A stretch of DNA of 64,000 nt from Nakamurella alba (GTDB lineage Bacteria > Actinomycetota > Actinomycetes > Mycobacteriales > Nakamurellaceae), in contig NZ_WLYK01000009.1 in assembly GCF_009707545.1 (NCBI RefSeq), forward strand, positions 351,555 to 415,554, given 5' to 3'. A program made the position numbers and the translations under genes. Shown here one piece after another: positions 40,877 to 52,797 of this stretch. Numbering within the stretch: the first letter of the stretch is position 1; each line of letters starts with the position of its first letter. Below the pieces are notes generated by a model. It saw only the letters and a program-made list of their open reading frames with translations, had not been told where the DNA came from and did not search any database.

Positions 40877-41577
40877 CGGATGCCCCGCTCCGAGGCGAGA
40901 CGCAGGATGTGCGAGACGGTCTCGTGCGCCTCCAGGGTCGACGAGTCGACCAGCACGGCATCCTCCGCAGCCTGCAGCGGCGCATGGGTGCGGGCCTGGT
41001 CATGGCTGTCCCGCCGCTGAAGGTCCAGCGCGACCGCGGCCAGGTCCTGGCCGGCATGCGCTGCCACGGAACGGTTCTGACCGTGCCGGCGGCGGGCCCG
41101 CTCCTGCGCGTCGGCGGTCAGGTAGATCTTCAGGGTGGCGTCCGGCGCGATCACCGTGCCGATGTCGCGGCCCTCCACCACCATCCGCCCGCTGTGCGCG
41201 ATGTCCTGCTGGCGCTGCTTGAGGAAGGCCCGCACGGCCGGATTCGCCGACACCGGCGTGACGGCGAGAGTGACGTGCTGGCCACGGATCTCGTCGGACA
41301 CGTCGACGTCCCCGAGCCGGTGCCGCTGGGCATCCGGGTCGGTCGGGGTGACCAGGTCGACGGTCGGCAGCAGCGCGGCGACCGCCGCGTCGTCCGCCGG
41401 GTCGACCCCGGACCGCAGCACCGCCAGCGTGACGATCCGGTACATCGCACCGGTGTCCAGGTAGCCGGCACCCAGCCGCCCGGCCACCCGCCGGGCGACC
41501 GTCGACTTGCCGGTGCCCGACGGTCCGTCGATGGCGATGACAAAACCGCCTGCAGGAACTGCGGTCCCAGAGGTCAC
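40873..41577 (-). CDS. cmk: Cytidylate kinase
   Basis: A 234-residue (d)CMP kinase: P-loop IDGPSGTGKSTVARRVA (about 16-32), DTGAMYR (about 41-47), RMVVEGRDIGTV (about 127-138) and a LID region RARRRHGQN. It phosphorylates CMP/dCMP. GTG 41577 overlaps the rluB-like stop in a GTGA junction. It sits in the parA-scpA-scpB-rluB-cmk-plsC-der run. Confidence 0.96.
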   Translation of the reverse strand: MTSGTAVPAGGFVIAIDGPSGTGKSTVARRVAGRLGAGYLDTGAMYRIVTLAVLRSGVDPADDAAVAALLPTVDLVTPTDPDAQRHRLGDVDVSDEIRGQHVTLAVTPVSANPAVRAFLKQRQQDIAHSGRMVVEGRDIGTVIAPDATLKIYLTADAQERARRRHGQNRSVAAHAGQDLAAVALDLQRRDSHDQARTHAPLQAAEDAVLVDSSTLEAHETVSHILRLASERGIR

Positions 41578-42386
41578 AGGCCGACCGCCTTGTACAGCTG
41601 GGCGATCTCGACCGGGTTCAGCTTGCGGATGGTGCCGGGACGCTGATGCCCGAGGCGCACCTCGCCGATCTGCGTCCGCACCAGCCGGGACACCGGGTGC
41701 CCGACCTCGGCCAGCAGCCGTCGCACGATGTGCTTGCGGCCCTCGTGCAGGACGACCTCGACGACGGCACGGTTGTTGTGGAAGTCCTTGATGTCGAAGT
41801 GGTCGACCTTCACCGGGCCGTCCTCGAGCTCGACACCCGCACGCAGGCGGCGGCCCAGATCACGCGGGATCGGTGCCGGCACCTCGGCCATGTAGGTCTT
41901 GGCCACGCCGTAGGACGGGTGGGTGAGCCGGTGGGCGAGCTCGCCGTCGTTGGTGAACAGCAGCAAGCCCTCGGAGTCCATGTCCAGCCGGCCGACGTGG
42001 AACAGCCGCGCCCCGGCATCCGACCACTCCTCGAGCAGCTGCCCGACGTGCGGCCGGCCGCGGTCGTCCGACATCGTCGACAGCACACCGGGCATCTTGT
42101 TCAGCGCCAGGTAGATCTGGTCGTCCTTCAGCACGATCCGGTTGCCGTCGACATGCACGACGGCGGTCTCCGGGTCGACCCGGACACCCATCTCGCGCAC
42201 CACGATGCCGTCGACCTTGACCCGGCCGAGCCGGATCAGCTCCTCCGCCTTGCGCCGCGAGGCGACGCCTGCCTGCGACAGCACCTTCTGCAACCGGATG
42301 CCCTCGCCGTTGTCGGCGTCGTCCGGCTCGTCGGTGCCGGCGGCCGGCCGGTGCTGCGGTCCCTTGGACCGTCGTTGCTCAGCCAT
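41574..42386 (-). CDS. rluB: 23S rRNA pseudouridine synthase, RluB/RsuA family
   Basis: A 270-residue enzyme: a charged N-terminal tail (1-29), an S4 RNA-binding domain (about 30-80; IRLQKVLSQAGVASRRKAEEL) and the catalytic domain with LFHVGRLDMDSEGLLLFTNDG, whose Asp is the nucleophile (about 130-150). The C-terminal HEGRKHIVRRLLAEVGHPV is also typical. Eight bases of overlap with scpB. The exact rRNA target is inferred from the family and position. Confidence 0.93.
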   Translation of the reverse strand: MAEQRRSKGPQHRPAAGTDEPDDADNGEGIRLQKVLSQAGVASRRKAEELIRLGRVKVDGIVVREMGVRVDPETAVVHVDGNRIVLKDDQIYLALNKMPGVLSTMSDDRGRPHVGQLLEEWSDAGARLFHVGRLDMDSEGLLLFTNDGELAHRLTHPSYGVAKTYMAEVPAPIPRDLGRRLRAGVELEDGPVKVDHFDIKDFHNNRAVVEVVLHEGRKHIVRRLLAEVGHPVSRLVRTQIGEVRLGHQRPGTIRKLNPVEIAQLYKAVGL

Positions 42387-43137
42387 CCCTGGCTCCGTTC
42401 TCCCACTCGATGTCGTCGATCTCCGGCAGCAGCGGTCCCAGCGAGGGCAGTTCGTCCACCCCGCCGAGACCGAGCCGCTCCAGGAACAGTTCGGTCGTCG
42501 CGTACAGCAGCCCGCCGGTGTCGGGATCCGTGCCGACCTCCTCGATCAGGCCGCGTGCGGTCAGCGTCCGGATCACCCCGTCCACGTTGACCCCACGCAC
42601 CCCGGCGATCCGGGACCGGGTCACCGGCTGCCGGTAGGCGATCACGGCGAGGGTCTCCATCGCCGCCCGGCTCAGCCGGCTCTGCTGGCCGTCCAGCACG
42701 AACCGCTCCACCACCGGCGCGAACCGGTCCCGGGTGTACATCCGCCACCCGCCGCCGATCTGCCGCAGCTCGATCCCGGAGCGGGCGGTCGTGTACCGCT
42801 CCGCCAGCGCCAGCAGTTCGGTGCGCACCCGGTCGACGCGGTGGCCGACGGCCGCCGACAGCGCACCCTCGGTGACCGGGGTGTCGACGACCAGCAGCAC
42901 CGCCTCCAGTGCGCCGGACAGCTCGTCCTCGTCGACACCGCCGACGAGATCGTCGGTGTCGTCGTCGGTCTCGTCGTCGCTGTCACCGGGCAGGTCCCCG
43001 GCACCGGTCGGCTCCGGCGCATCGGGCAGCTCCGGGGTGTCGGCCGGCTCCGGGCCGTCGATCGACTCCACGGCGTCCACGGGCTCGATGTCGGCCGCCG
43101 GATGCTCTGCGAGGTCCGGGGTCTCGGGCGCGCTCAC
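42379..43137 (-). CDS. scpB: Segregation and condensation protein B
   Basis: A 252-residue kleisin-associated protein with two winged-helix domains (about 70-230; LSGALEAVLLVVDTPVTEGAL, SRAAMETLAVIAYRQPVTRSRIAGVRGV). An acidic, Pro/Asp-rich N-terminal tail of about 70 residues precedes it. It joins ScpA and Smc in chromosome condensation. The GTG at 43137 overlaps the scpA stop (GTGA) and its own 3' end overlaps rluB by 8 bases. Confidence 0.95.
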   Translation of the reverse strand: MSAPETPDLAEHPAADIEPVDAVESIDGPEPADTPELPDAPEPTGAGDLPGDSDDETDDDTDDLVGGVDEDELSGALEAVLLVVDTPVTEGALSAAVGHRVDRVRTELLALAERYTTARSGIELRQIGGGWRMYTRDRFAPVVERFVLDGQQSRLSRAAMETLAVIAYRQPVTRSRIAGVRGVNVDGVIRTLTARGLIEEVGTDPDTGGLLYATTELFLERLGLGGVDELPSLGPLLPEIDDIEWENGARDG

Positions 43138-43994
43138 TCGTACTCCTCCTCAAGGGCGCCGGCCGTCTGCTCGTCCGACAGCCCGGTCCAGCGGACGGTC
43201 AGCCGGCCCAGCGGCTCCGGCTGGTCGAAGGCGACCGCGGCCTCCCGGAAGAGGTTGAGCAGACCGAGGAACCGGGCCACCACCTCCAGGGTCTGCTCGC
43301 AACCGGCCACCAGCTCGTCGAAGGTCAGCGTGCCGTGCTCGGCGAGCAGGTCACGGATCGCGGCGGTGTGCTCGGCCACCGACACCGGTGAGGTGTGGAT
43401 GTGCGCCAGCGACACGGTCGGCGGCGGTTTCGGCCGGAACACCGCCGCCGCCAGCTCGGCGAACGCGGCGGCGTCCATGCCGAGGGTCACCTCGGGCAGC
43501 AGGCCCAGGTACCGGTCCTCCAGGGTGACCGCCCGCGGGTAGCGGCGCAGCGCGGTCGCCTCCAGCTCGGTGAACAGCGCCGCCACCTGCTGGTAGGCGC
43601 GGTAGGCCAGCAGCCGGGCGAACAGCAGGTCGCGCGCCTCCAGCAGCGCCAGGTCCTCGATGTCCTCGACCTCGGCGTCCGGCAGCAGCCGGGCTGCCTT
43701 CAGGTCCAGCAGCGTCGCAGCCACCAGCAGGAACTCGGTGATCACACCGAGGTCGGCGTCCTTACCGAGACCCTTGATGTGGGCGATGAAGTCGTCGGTG
43801 ACCTTGTGCAGCGCCACCTCGGTGACGTCCATCTGCCGCGCCGAGATCAGTTGCAGCAACAGGTCGAACGGCCCGTCGAAGTTCGTCAGCTGCACCCGGA
43901 AGCCGGGCACCGGCCCACCCGGTCCGACCGGACCGTCAGGTCCGGCTGCGGCGGGGGCGGCCGGCACGTCGGGGGTCGCCACCGCCCCGGTCAC
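43134..43994 (-). CDS. scpA: Segregation and condensation protein A (kleisin)
   Basis: A 286-residue kleisin: N-terminal NFDGPFDLLLQLISARQMDVTEV (about 38-60) and the C-terminal winged-helix region with LTFDELVAGCEQTLEVVARFLGLLNLFREAAV. It bridges Smc heads with ScpB. The GTG at 43994 overlaps the parA stop (GTGA), so the partition ATPase and condensin genes are translationally linked. Confidence 0.96.
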   Translation of the reverse strand: MTGAVATPDVPAAPAAAGPDGPVGPGGPVPGFRVQLTNFDGPFDLLLQLISARQMDVTEVALHKVTDDFIAHIKGLGKDADLGVITEFLLVAATLLDLKAARLLPDAEVEDIEDLALLEARDLLFARLLAYRAYQQVAALFTELEATALRRYPRAVTLEDRYLGLLPEVTLGMDAAAFAELAAAVFRPKPPPTVSLAHIHTSPVSVAEHTAAIRDLLAEHGTLTFDELVAGCEQTLEVVARFLGLLNLFREAAVAFDQPEPLGRLTVRWTGLSDEQTAGALEEEYE

Positions 43995-45157
43995 CCTGCG
44001 ATCACTTCCCGGGCGAAGGCCCGGAACGCTTCGGCCGCAGCGGATGTCGGCGCGTAGCTGGTGATGGGTTCGCCGGCGACGGTGGTCTCCGGGAACTTGA
44101 CGGTGCGGGAGACGACGGTGTCGTAGACCTGGTCACCGAACCGCTCCACCAGCATGGCGACCACGTCACGGGCGTGCACGGTGCGGCCGTCGTACATCGT
44201 GATGAGCACACCGTCGATGGCCAGGTCCGGGTTGATCCGGTCCTGCACCTTCTCGATGGTGTCGACCAGCAGGGCGACACCGCGCAGCGAGAAGAACTCC
44301 GCCGCCACCGGCATGATCACCCCGTGCGCGCAGGCCAGCGCGTTCACCGTGAGCAGGCCGAGCGAGGGCTGGCAGTCGACCAGCACGTAGTCGTAGGCGT
44401 GCAGCACCGGCCGTAGTGCACGGGCCAGCGTGTGCTCGCGGCCGACCTCGTTGATCAGCTGCACCTCGGCCGCCGACAGGTCGATGTTCGCCGGGATCAG
44501 GTCCAGGCCCTCGACCTTGGTCGGCACCAGCACGTCGGTGATGGTGGTCTGCCGTTCCAGCATCAGGTTGTAGACCGTGCGCTCGAGCTCGTGCGACGGC
44601 ACGCCCAGCCCGGCGGACAGGGCGCCCTGCGGGTCCAGGTCGACCAGCAGCACCCGGCGCCCGTAGCCGGCCAGCGCGGCGCCCAGGTTCAGGGTGGAGG
44701 TGGTCTTGCCGACCCCGCCCTTCTGGTTGCACATCGCGATGATCCGGGCCGGCCCGTGCGTGGTCAGCGGGGCCGGCTCCGGTCGTGGCCGGACCGGCCG
44801 GCCGGTGGGACCGAGGTCCGGGCCGTCGGCGCCGACCGGCGCGGGCGCGGCCGGCCGGGGCACCGTGAACAGGGTGCTCCGGTCGGAGTGGCCGTTGGTC
44901 GACACCGGCTCCGGCTCGGTGGTCTCGCCCCCGGTCTGCTCGCCCCCCGTCTGCTCCGGTTCGGTCCGATCCGCGATCCCGGCCGACGCCACCTCGCTGT
45001 CGGCAGCACCATCAGGCGCGTGAGCCACTTCGGGCTCGGTGGCCACAGCGATATCGGTGGACTCGGCCGGCACGGGAGTCCCGGCCGAGGAGCGGTGGTC
45101 CGGTGGGCGGGGAGCCCCGGCCGCGGTGATCCACTCCGCGTCGTCCGGTGCGCTCAT
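43991..45157 (-). CDS. ParA-family ATPase adjacent to scpA
   Basis: A 388-residue deviant-Walker ATPase. A long Pro/Glu/Ala-rich N-terminal tail (1-135) precedes ALTIM-type sequence IIAMCNQKGGVGKTTSTLNL (Walker A at 146-153), VLLVDLDPQGALSAG, DYVLVDCQPSLGLLTVNAL, and a C-terminal region. It corresponds to Rv1708, next to scpA in mycobacteria, and is not the oriC-proximal parA of a parAB pair, because no parB is near. Role: nucleoid-associated positioning is inferred. ATG 45157 has GGGGAG about 10 bases upstream. Confidence 0.9.
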   Translation of the reverse strand: MSAPDDAEWITAAGAPRPPDHRSSAGTPVPAESTDIAVATEPEVAHAPDGAADSEVASAGIADRTEPEQTGGEQTGGETTEPEPVSTNGHSDRSTLFTVPRPAAPAPVGADGPDLGPTGRPVRPRPEPAPLTTHGPARIIAMCNQKGGVGKTTSTLNLGAALAGYGRRVLLVDLDPQGALSAGLGVPSHELERTVYNLMLERQTTITDVLVPTKVEGLDLIPANIDLSAAEVQLINEVGREHTLARALRPVLHAYDYVLVDCQPSLGLLTVNALACAHGVIMPVAAEFFSLRGVALLVDTIEKVQDRINPDLAIDGVLITMYDGRTVHARDVVAMLVERFGDQVYDTVVSRTVKFPETTVAGEPITSYAPTSAAAEAFRAFAREVIAG

Positions 45158-45209
45158 CTGCCGCTGCTCCCCTGCTCCGGGTCGTCATCCCGACGACCTT
45201 CGCTCCAGA

Positions 45210-45941
45210 CTAGGTGCCGTCCGGTTCGATCTCCAACACGCGCCGGTGCGCGGCGGGTCGGCCGGGAGCCGGATCGGCGGGTGCCGGCACCAGCCCGGCC
45301 CGGTGCGCCACGACGACCAATCCGGCGCGATCCCTCACCTGCAGCTTCGACAGGATGCGGCCGACATGGGTGCGGGCCGTCGCGCCGCTCATGTACAGCC
45401 GGGCACCGATCTCCTCGTTCCCGGCGCCGGTCCCGACCTCGGCGAGCACCTCGATCTCCCGCTCGGTCAGCCCGGCCAGCACCGAGCGGTCCGCGGCCGG
45501 CGCAGCGGTCGCGGCGGCGATGACCCGGGAGGTGACGGCCGGTGCGAGCGTGCCCTGCCCGGTGGCGGCGGCCCGGATCGCCGCCCGCAGCTCGTCCGGG
45601 GCGGTGTCCTTCAGCAGGAAGCCGACGGCGCCGGCCCGCAGCGCACCGAACACCAGCTCATCGGTGTCGAAGGTGGTCAGCGCGAGTACCGCGCACGGCA
45701 GCCCTGATCCGGCGATCTCCCGGATCGCGGTGACGCCGTCGGTGCCGGGCATCATCAGGTCCATCAGGGCCACATCCGGGCGGTGCTCCCGGATCGCCCG
45801 GACGCCCGCGGCACCGTCGGCGGCCTCGGCGACCACGACGATGTCCGCCGACCGGCCGAGTAGCGCGGCGATCCCGGTCCGCACCAGCGGCTGGTCGTCG
45901 ACCACCACCACTCGGATCGGCGTGCCCGCACCGCCGGTCAT
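45210..45941 (-). CDS. NarL/LuxR-family response regulator
   Basis: A 243-residue regulator: receiver domain (about 9-125) with VVVVDDQPLVRTGI, VALMDLMMPGTDG carrying the phosphorylated Asp, and KDTAP; then a LuxR helix-turn-helix (about 155-215; LTEREIEVLAEVGTGAGNEEI, SGATARTHVGRILSKLQV). An extra Pro-rich tail follows. The ATG at 45941 overlaps the kinase stop (ATGA). Target genes cannot be read, but the divergent multicopper oxidase unit is a natural candidate. Confidence 0.93.
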   Translation of the reverse strand: MTGGAGTPIRVVVVDDQPLVRTGIAALLGRSADIVVVAEAADGAAGVRAIREHRPDVALMDLMMPGTDGVTAIREIAGSGLPCAVLALTTFDTDELVFGALRAGAVGFLLKDTAPDELRAAIRAAATGQGTLAPAVTSRVIAAATAAPAADRSVLAGLTEREIEVLAEVGTGAGNEEIGARLYMSGATARTHVGRILSKLQVRDRAGLVVVAHRAGLVPAPADPAPGRPAAHRRVLEIEPDGT

Positions 45942-47128
45942 CGGCCGACCCCCGCGGGCAGCGGGTCGACCGGTCCAGCCGGATCAGGCAGGGGTACCGG
46001 CAGGCTGCAGTCGATCCTGAAGGTGCCCTCCCCGGTCGGGCCGGCGTGGAAGGTCCCGCCGAGCAGGTGTGCCCGCTCCTGCATGCCCACCAGGCCGAAC
46101 CCGGATCCGGTGCCCGTCGCGCGCGCCGGGCCCGGATCGGTGATCCGCAGCTCGAGCACCCCGCCGACCCGCCGCAACTCCACTTCCGCGGTGGCGGCGG
46201 CCGAGTGCCGGACCACGTTGGTCAGCGCCTCCTGGACGATGCGGTGCACGGCGGCACCGACCGCGGCAGGCAGCACACCGGGCCCGGTGTCGACCGAGAG
46301 CCGCACCCGGAGTCCACCGGCACCCGCCGTCCCGACCAACTCGTCCAGCCCGTCGATCCCCGGGGTCGGGGCGGTACCGCCGCCCCGGAGCGCCGCGACG
46401 GTGCGGCGGACGTCGGCCAGTCCGGCACGGCCCGCCGTGCGGATCTCGCGCACCGCGGTTCTGGCGACCGCCGGGTCGTCGTCGAAGGACTCGAGCGCCA
46501 GATCGGCCTGCACGGTGATGGCCGCGAGCGAATGCGCGAGTGCGTCGTGCACCTCGCGGGAGACGGCCTGCCGTTCGGCCCCGATCCTGGCCGCCGTGTC
46601 ACGCCGGTGGTCCGCCTCGGCCCGCTCCGCCTGCCGACGTGCGTCGGCCCGCAGCCGGCGGCGGGACCGCACGGTGTCCCCCAGTGCCAGCACCGCGACG
46701 ATCAGCGCCAGTTGCGGGGCGGTGTCGAAGGCGAGCAACTGGGTCGCGTCCTCGCCCTCGGCCAGCCGGACCACCACCGACACCACCAGCATGGCCAGCC
46801 CGGTCGCGGCACCCAGCCGCCAGCGACCGACCTCCGCGACGGAGAACAGCGCGCCGGCGATCGGCAGCGCCATGCCGACCGGCGGGTACTGCGCGGTGTA
46901 GTAGACGGCGAGCAGTACCAGGGTGGCGGCCAGCACGACCCGCGGCGCGCGGCGGCGCAGCAGCAGCACCGCCCCCAGCAGCAGACAGATCGTGACACCG
47001 ACGGCGTCCGGCCCGCGGTCCCCGGACTCGACCCGGGCGGCCATGGCCAGCACCAGTACGCCTGACTGCACCACGGCGAAGGCGGCGTCGATCCAGCGCG
47101 GTCGCAGGTCCCGGCCGGTCGCGGTCAT
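45938..47128 (-). CDS. Two-component sensor histidine kinase (HisKA_3/DesK type)
   Basis: A 396-residue kinase with five or six membrane helices (about 10-165), a HisKA_3 dimerisation region with VSREVHDALAHSLAAITVQ (phospho-His about 205) and a C-terminal ATPase domain with IVQEALTNVVRHSA (N box) and GSGFGLVGMQERAHLLGG (G box). The ATG at 47128 was chosen; the frame upstream to 47479 lacks membrane or family sequence. It is the cognate partner of the following response regulator and is divergent from the copper oxidase unit. Confidence 0.9.
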   Translation of the reverse strand: MTATGRDLRPRWIDAAFAVVQSGVLVLAMAARVESGDRGPDAVGVTICLLLGAVLLLRRRAPRVVLAATLVLLAVYYTAQYPPVGMALPIAGALFSVAEVGRWRLGAATGLAMLVVSVVVRLAEGEDATQLLAFDTAPQLALIVAVLALGDTVRSRRRLRADARRQAERAEADHRRDTAARIGAERQAVSREVHDALAHSLAAITVQADLALESFDDDPAVARTAVREIRTAGRAGLADVRRTVAALRGGGTAPTPGIDGLDELVGTAGAGGLRVRLSVDTGPGVLPAAVGAAVHRIVQEALTNVVRHSAAATAEVELRRVGGVLELRITDPGPARATGTGSGFGLVGMQERAHLLGGTFHAGPTGEGTFRIDCSLPVPLPDPAGPVDPLPAGVGR

Positions 47129-47270
47129 GCGGTCCAGGATAGGAAGTCCGGCCGGGGTGGGCATCCGCCCACCTGCGTATCCGGTGGGATCGGTGGGTAC
47201 GCCGACGGGCGTAGGCGGTCGGGTCCCCCGGCGGATCCGCAGCGGCGCCCGCCGCCCGAGACTCGTTCGG

Positions 47271-47693
47271 GTGGACAGACTCCCACCCTCGCCCCCGACG
47301 ACCATCCCGAGACCGCCGGTGCCACGCTGGCTCTGGCCGCTGCGGGTGTGCACGACGCTGCTCACCGCCGGTGTCTGGGCCCAGCCGCTGCTGGCCGGGC
47401 TGTTCCTCGGCGGCGAGTTCGGGGCGCTGTCCGTCCATGCCCTGCTCGCCGGGCTGCTGGCCCCGCTGGTGCTGGGCACGGTGATCGCCGCGGTGATGGT
47501 GGTCCGGCCCGGACGCTTCTCACCGGTGCCGATGGTCGCGTCGGTGCTGCTGCTGATCGGCTACCTCGGCCAGTTCGCCGCCGGCTACGAGCGCAACCTC
47601 GGCGTGCACCTGCCGCTCGGGGTGGCGATCGTGGCGTCGGCCACGGTGCTGATGTGCTGGTCCTGGCGGGCCGGCCGGGGTGCACGGCGATGA
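47271..47693 (+). CDS. Small four-helix membrane protein ahead of the multicopper oxidase
   Basis: A 140-residue protein with about four hydrophobic helices (about 17-38, 43-68, 78-98, 108-130) and few polar loops. It overlaps the multicopper oxidase start through ATGA (47690-47693), which indicates a tight functional link. I do not recognise a named family; a cytochrome b561-like or copper-delivery membrane partner is possible. The GTG at 47271 is chosen because the frame before it overlaps the kinase gene start; no strong Shine-Dalgarno is visible. Confidence 0.7.
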   Translation: MDRLPPSPPTTIPRPPVPRWLWPLRVCTTLLTAGVWAQPLLAGLFLGGEFGALSVHALLAGLLAPLVLGTVIAAVMVVRPGRFSPVPMVASVLLLIGYLGQFAAGYERNLGVHLPLGVAIVASATVLMCWSWRAGRGARR

Positions 47694-49237
47694 CCGTGTC
47701 GAGGCGCCAGTTCCTCGGCGCCGCGGGTGCCGCGCTCGCGGCCGGCGCGGTCGCCGGCCTGCCGTTCCTGCCACTCGGCCCGCAGACCTCCACCGGCACC
47801 CTGCTGCGCAGCGACCTCCCGCTGCCACCGCGGTTCACCCTGCCGTTGACGGTGCCGCCGGAGGCCCGGCTGCTCACCGACGGCCCGACCGACGTGTGCG
47901 ACCTGCGGGTGCGGTCTGCGCCGGCGTCGATCCTGCCCGGGGTGACCACCCGGATCACCGGCTACGACGGCCTGTTCCCCGGTCCGACGATCCGGACCCG
48001 GCGCGGCCGCCCGCTGCGGCTGCGCCTGCACAACGACGACGACCGGCCGACCGTGCTGCACCTGCACGGCGGCCGTACCCCGCCCGACTCCGACGGCTAT
48101 CCCACGGATCTCGTCCGTCCCGGCACCGTGCGCAGCTACGACTTCCCGCTCCGGCAGCGGGCGGCCGGGCTCTGGTACCACGACCACACCATGGACTTCA
48201 CCGGGCCGCAGGTCTACCGCGGGCTGGCCGGGCACGTCCTGCACACCGATGACGAGGAGGGTGATCTCGGTCTGCCGGCCGGCGAGCAGGAGCTGCCCCT
48301 GCTGCTCTGCGACCGGGCCTTCGACGCCGACGGTCAGCTGAAATACCCGGCCCGCAGCAGCGATCCGGCGGTCCCCGGGGTCCAGGAGGCGTTCATGGGC
48401 GGGGTGATCGGCGACGTGCTCCTGGTGAACGGGGTGCCGTCGCCGGTGCACGAGGCCGCAGCGGTCCGGTACCGGCTGCGACTCCTCAACGCCTGCAACG
48501 CCCGTCGCCTGCAACTGGAGCTCGACCCGCCGCCGCCGGGCGGCGCCGGACTGGTCCGGATCGGCACCGACGGCGGCCTGCTCGGCCACCCGCTGCCCAC
48601 CGACCGGATCACCCTGGCCTCCGGCGAGAGAGCCGATGTGATCGTCGATCTCGGTCGCTATCCGGTCGGGACGGACGTGGTGCTGCGCAACACCTTCGAC
48701 CGCGGACCGGCCGGCGAGGTGCTGCTGCTGCGGGTGGTCCGGGCGGGCCGGGACGAGAGCCGGGTACCGGACACGCTGTCCCGCCCGGAGCCCCTGGACC
48801 CGGCACGCGCGGAGGCCGTGCGCACCTTCGCCTTCCGGCTGGAGCGCACGACCGGGGGTTCCGCTGCCCGCGACTCGATGGCCCACTCCGGTCACGGCAT
48901 GGGCGATCCCGGGACCGGTGCACTGGTCTGGACGGTCAACGGCCTGCCGTTCGGCGCCGGCGACGTGGCGACCCCGCGACTCGGTGCCACCGAGATCTGG
49001 CGCTTCTCCACGGACCTGCACCACCCGGTGCACCTGCACCTGGCCCACTTCCAGGTGCTGGGCGCCGACGGCCGGGTGGACCCGGACCAGGGCTGGAAGG
49101 ACACCCTGGACCTGCTGCCGGGCGCCACCGCGCAGGTGGTCGTCCGGTTCGACGGGTACCGCGGCCGGTACGTCCTGCACTGCCACAACCTCGAGCACGA
49201 GGACATGGCGATGATGGCCGACTTCACGGTCGTCTGA
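47690..49237 (+). CDS. Secreted multicopper oxidase (CotA/bilirubin-oxidase-like)
   Basis: A 515-residue Tat-exported oxidase. A twin-arginine signal VSRRQFLGAAGAAL (about 3-16) is followed by three cupredoxin domains. All four copper motifs are present: LHLHGG (about 123), WYHDHTMD (about 162), HPVHLHLAHFQVL (about 445) and HCHNLEHEDMAMM (about 498), giving type 1, 2 and 3 coppers. Substrate could be Cu(I), Mn(II) or phenolics. A Met/His segment (SMAHSGHGMGDPG) resembles copper-binding loops of CueO-type oxidases. Coupled to the upstream membrane protein. Confidence 0.93.
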   Translation: MTVSRRQFLGAAGAALAAGAVAGLPFLPLGPQTSTGTLLRSDLPLPPRFTLPLTVPPEARLLTDGPTDVCDLRVRSAPASILPGVTTRITGYDGLFPGPTIRTRRGRPLRLRLHNDDDRPTVLHLHGGRTPPDSDGYPTDLVRPGTVRSYDFPLRQRAAGLWYHDHTMDFTGPQVYRGLAGHVLHTDDEEGDLGLPAGEQELPLLLCDRAFDADGQLKYPARSSDPAVPGVQEAFMGGVIGDVLLVNGVPSPVHEAAAVRYRLRLLNACNARRLQLELDPPPPGGAGLVRIGTDGGLLGHPLPTDRITLASGERADVIVDLGRYPVGTDVVLRNTFDRGPAGEVLLLRVVRAGRDESRVPDTLSRPEPLDPARAEAVRTFAFRLERTTGGSAARDSMAHSGHGMGDPGTGALVWTVNGLPFGAGDVATPRLGATEIWRFSTDLHHPVHLHLAHFQVLGADGRVDPDQGWKDTLDLLPGATAQVVVRFDGYRGRYVLHCHNLEHEDMAMMADFTVV

Positions 49238-49262
49238 ACATCTTTCCGAACATCAAGGAACG

Positions 49263-50225
49263 TCAGCGGGCCCGCGGATGACTCGTCGCGTACACCTCGC
49301 GCAGCGAGTCCACGGTGACCAGCGTGTAGATCTGCGTGGTGGTGACGGAGGCGTGGCCGAGCAGTTCCTGCACGGTCCGGACGTCGGCGCCGCCCTCGAG
49401 CAGGTGGGTGGCGAACGAGTGCCGCAAGGTGTGCGGGGACACCGACGCACCCTCGCCGCCGACCCCGGCGCGGTCCGCGGCATCGGCGAGCACCTGCCAG
49501 GCCGACTGCCGGGACAGCCGGCCCCCGCGGACGTTGAGGAACGCGGCGGCGCTGCCCCGCCCCGCCCGGGCCAGGTCGGGGCGGCCGCGCACCAGGTAGG
49601 CCGACAGCGCCCGCACCGCGAACGACCCGACCGGGACCACCCGCTCCTTCGATCCCTTGCCGAAAAGGCGCACCAGTCCGGTCTTCTCGGCGTCGATCGC
49701 GGCATCCAGGTCCAGCCCGACCGCTTCGGAGATGCGAGCGCCGGTGGCGTAGAGGAACTCCAGCAGCGCCCGGTCCCGCAGCCCGCGTGGGTCCTGGCCC
49801 GCCGCCGCGTCGAGGATCGCCGCAACGGTGCCGGTCGGCAGGGCCTTGGGCAGCTTCTTGCCGATCCGCGGCGGGTGCACGTCGCGGGCCGGATCGGTGC
49901 CGGTGATCCCCTCGGCCAGCAGGAACCGGTGCCAGCCGCGGACGGCCACCAGGGTGCGGGCCGCCGACGACGCCGCGAGCGGCACGTGCTCCTCGTCGCC
50001 CTCCCGGATCGCCTGCAGGAAACCCGACACGTGGGCGGGCAGCACGTCGGTCACCGATCCGACGCCGGCTGACGCCAGGTGCGCGGTGTAGCGCTCCAGG
50101 TCGCGCCGGTAGGACAGCAGCGTGTTCCGCGCCGACCCGCGCTCGACCATCAGATGGTCCAGGTAGCCGCGCAGGTGTCGGTCCAGATCCCCGACGGGCC
50201 CGGCCGGCACCGGCACCGCGGTCAT
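49263..50225 (-). CDS. xerD: Tyrosine recombinase XerD
   Basis: A 320-residue tyrosine recombinase for chromosome-dimer resolution at dif. N-terminal SAM-like core-binding domain (about 10-100) and catalytic domain with [12 protein letters not shown] (Arg about 163), [12 protein letters not shown] (Lys), [15 protein letters not shown] (HxxR about 264), [13 protein letters not shown] with the final Tyr (about 297). The ATG at 50225 matches the family start; a GTG at 50273 adds a short Arg/Pro tail overlapping the NUDIX gene. Same order as Rv1701 after Rv1700 and pyrG. Confidence 0.95.
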   Translation of the reverse strand: MTAVPVPAGPVGDLDRHLRGYLDHLMVERGSARNTLLSYRRDLERYTAHLASAGVGSVTDVLPAHVSGFLQAIREGDEEHVPLAASSAARTLVAVRGWHRFLLAEGITGTDPARDVHPPRIGKKLPKALPTGTVAAILDAAAGQDPRGLRDRALLEFLYATGARISEAVGLDLDAAIDAEKTGLVRLFGKGSKERVVPVGSFAVRALSAYLVRGRPDLARAGRGSAAAFLNVRGGRLSRQSAWQVLADAADRAGVGGEGASVSPHTLRHSFATHLLEGGADVRTVQELLGHASVTTTQIYTLVTVDSLREVYATSHPRAR

Positions 50226-50244
50226 ACCCGGGCCGGGGTCATGG

Positions 50245-52736
<2,492 letters not shown>

Positions 52737-52797
52737 TCACCCGTACGGGAAGGCATCGGATTCCGGATCGCTCCACGGAATTTCACCTTAACAGCAA

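Noticed and set aside
47139..47479. N-terminal extension of the histidine kinase to 47479
   Set aside because: The extension is Ser/Arg/Pro-rich, covers the promoter and start of the divergent copper unit, and family homology begins at 47128.
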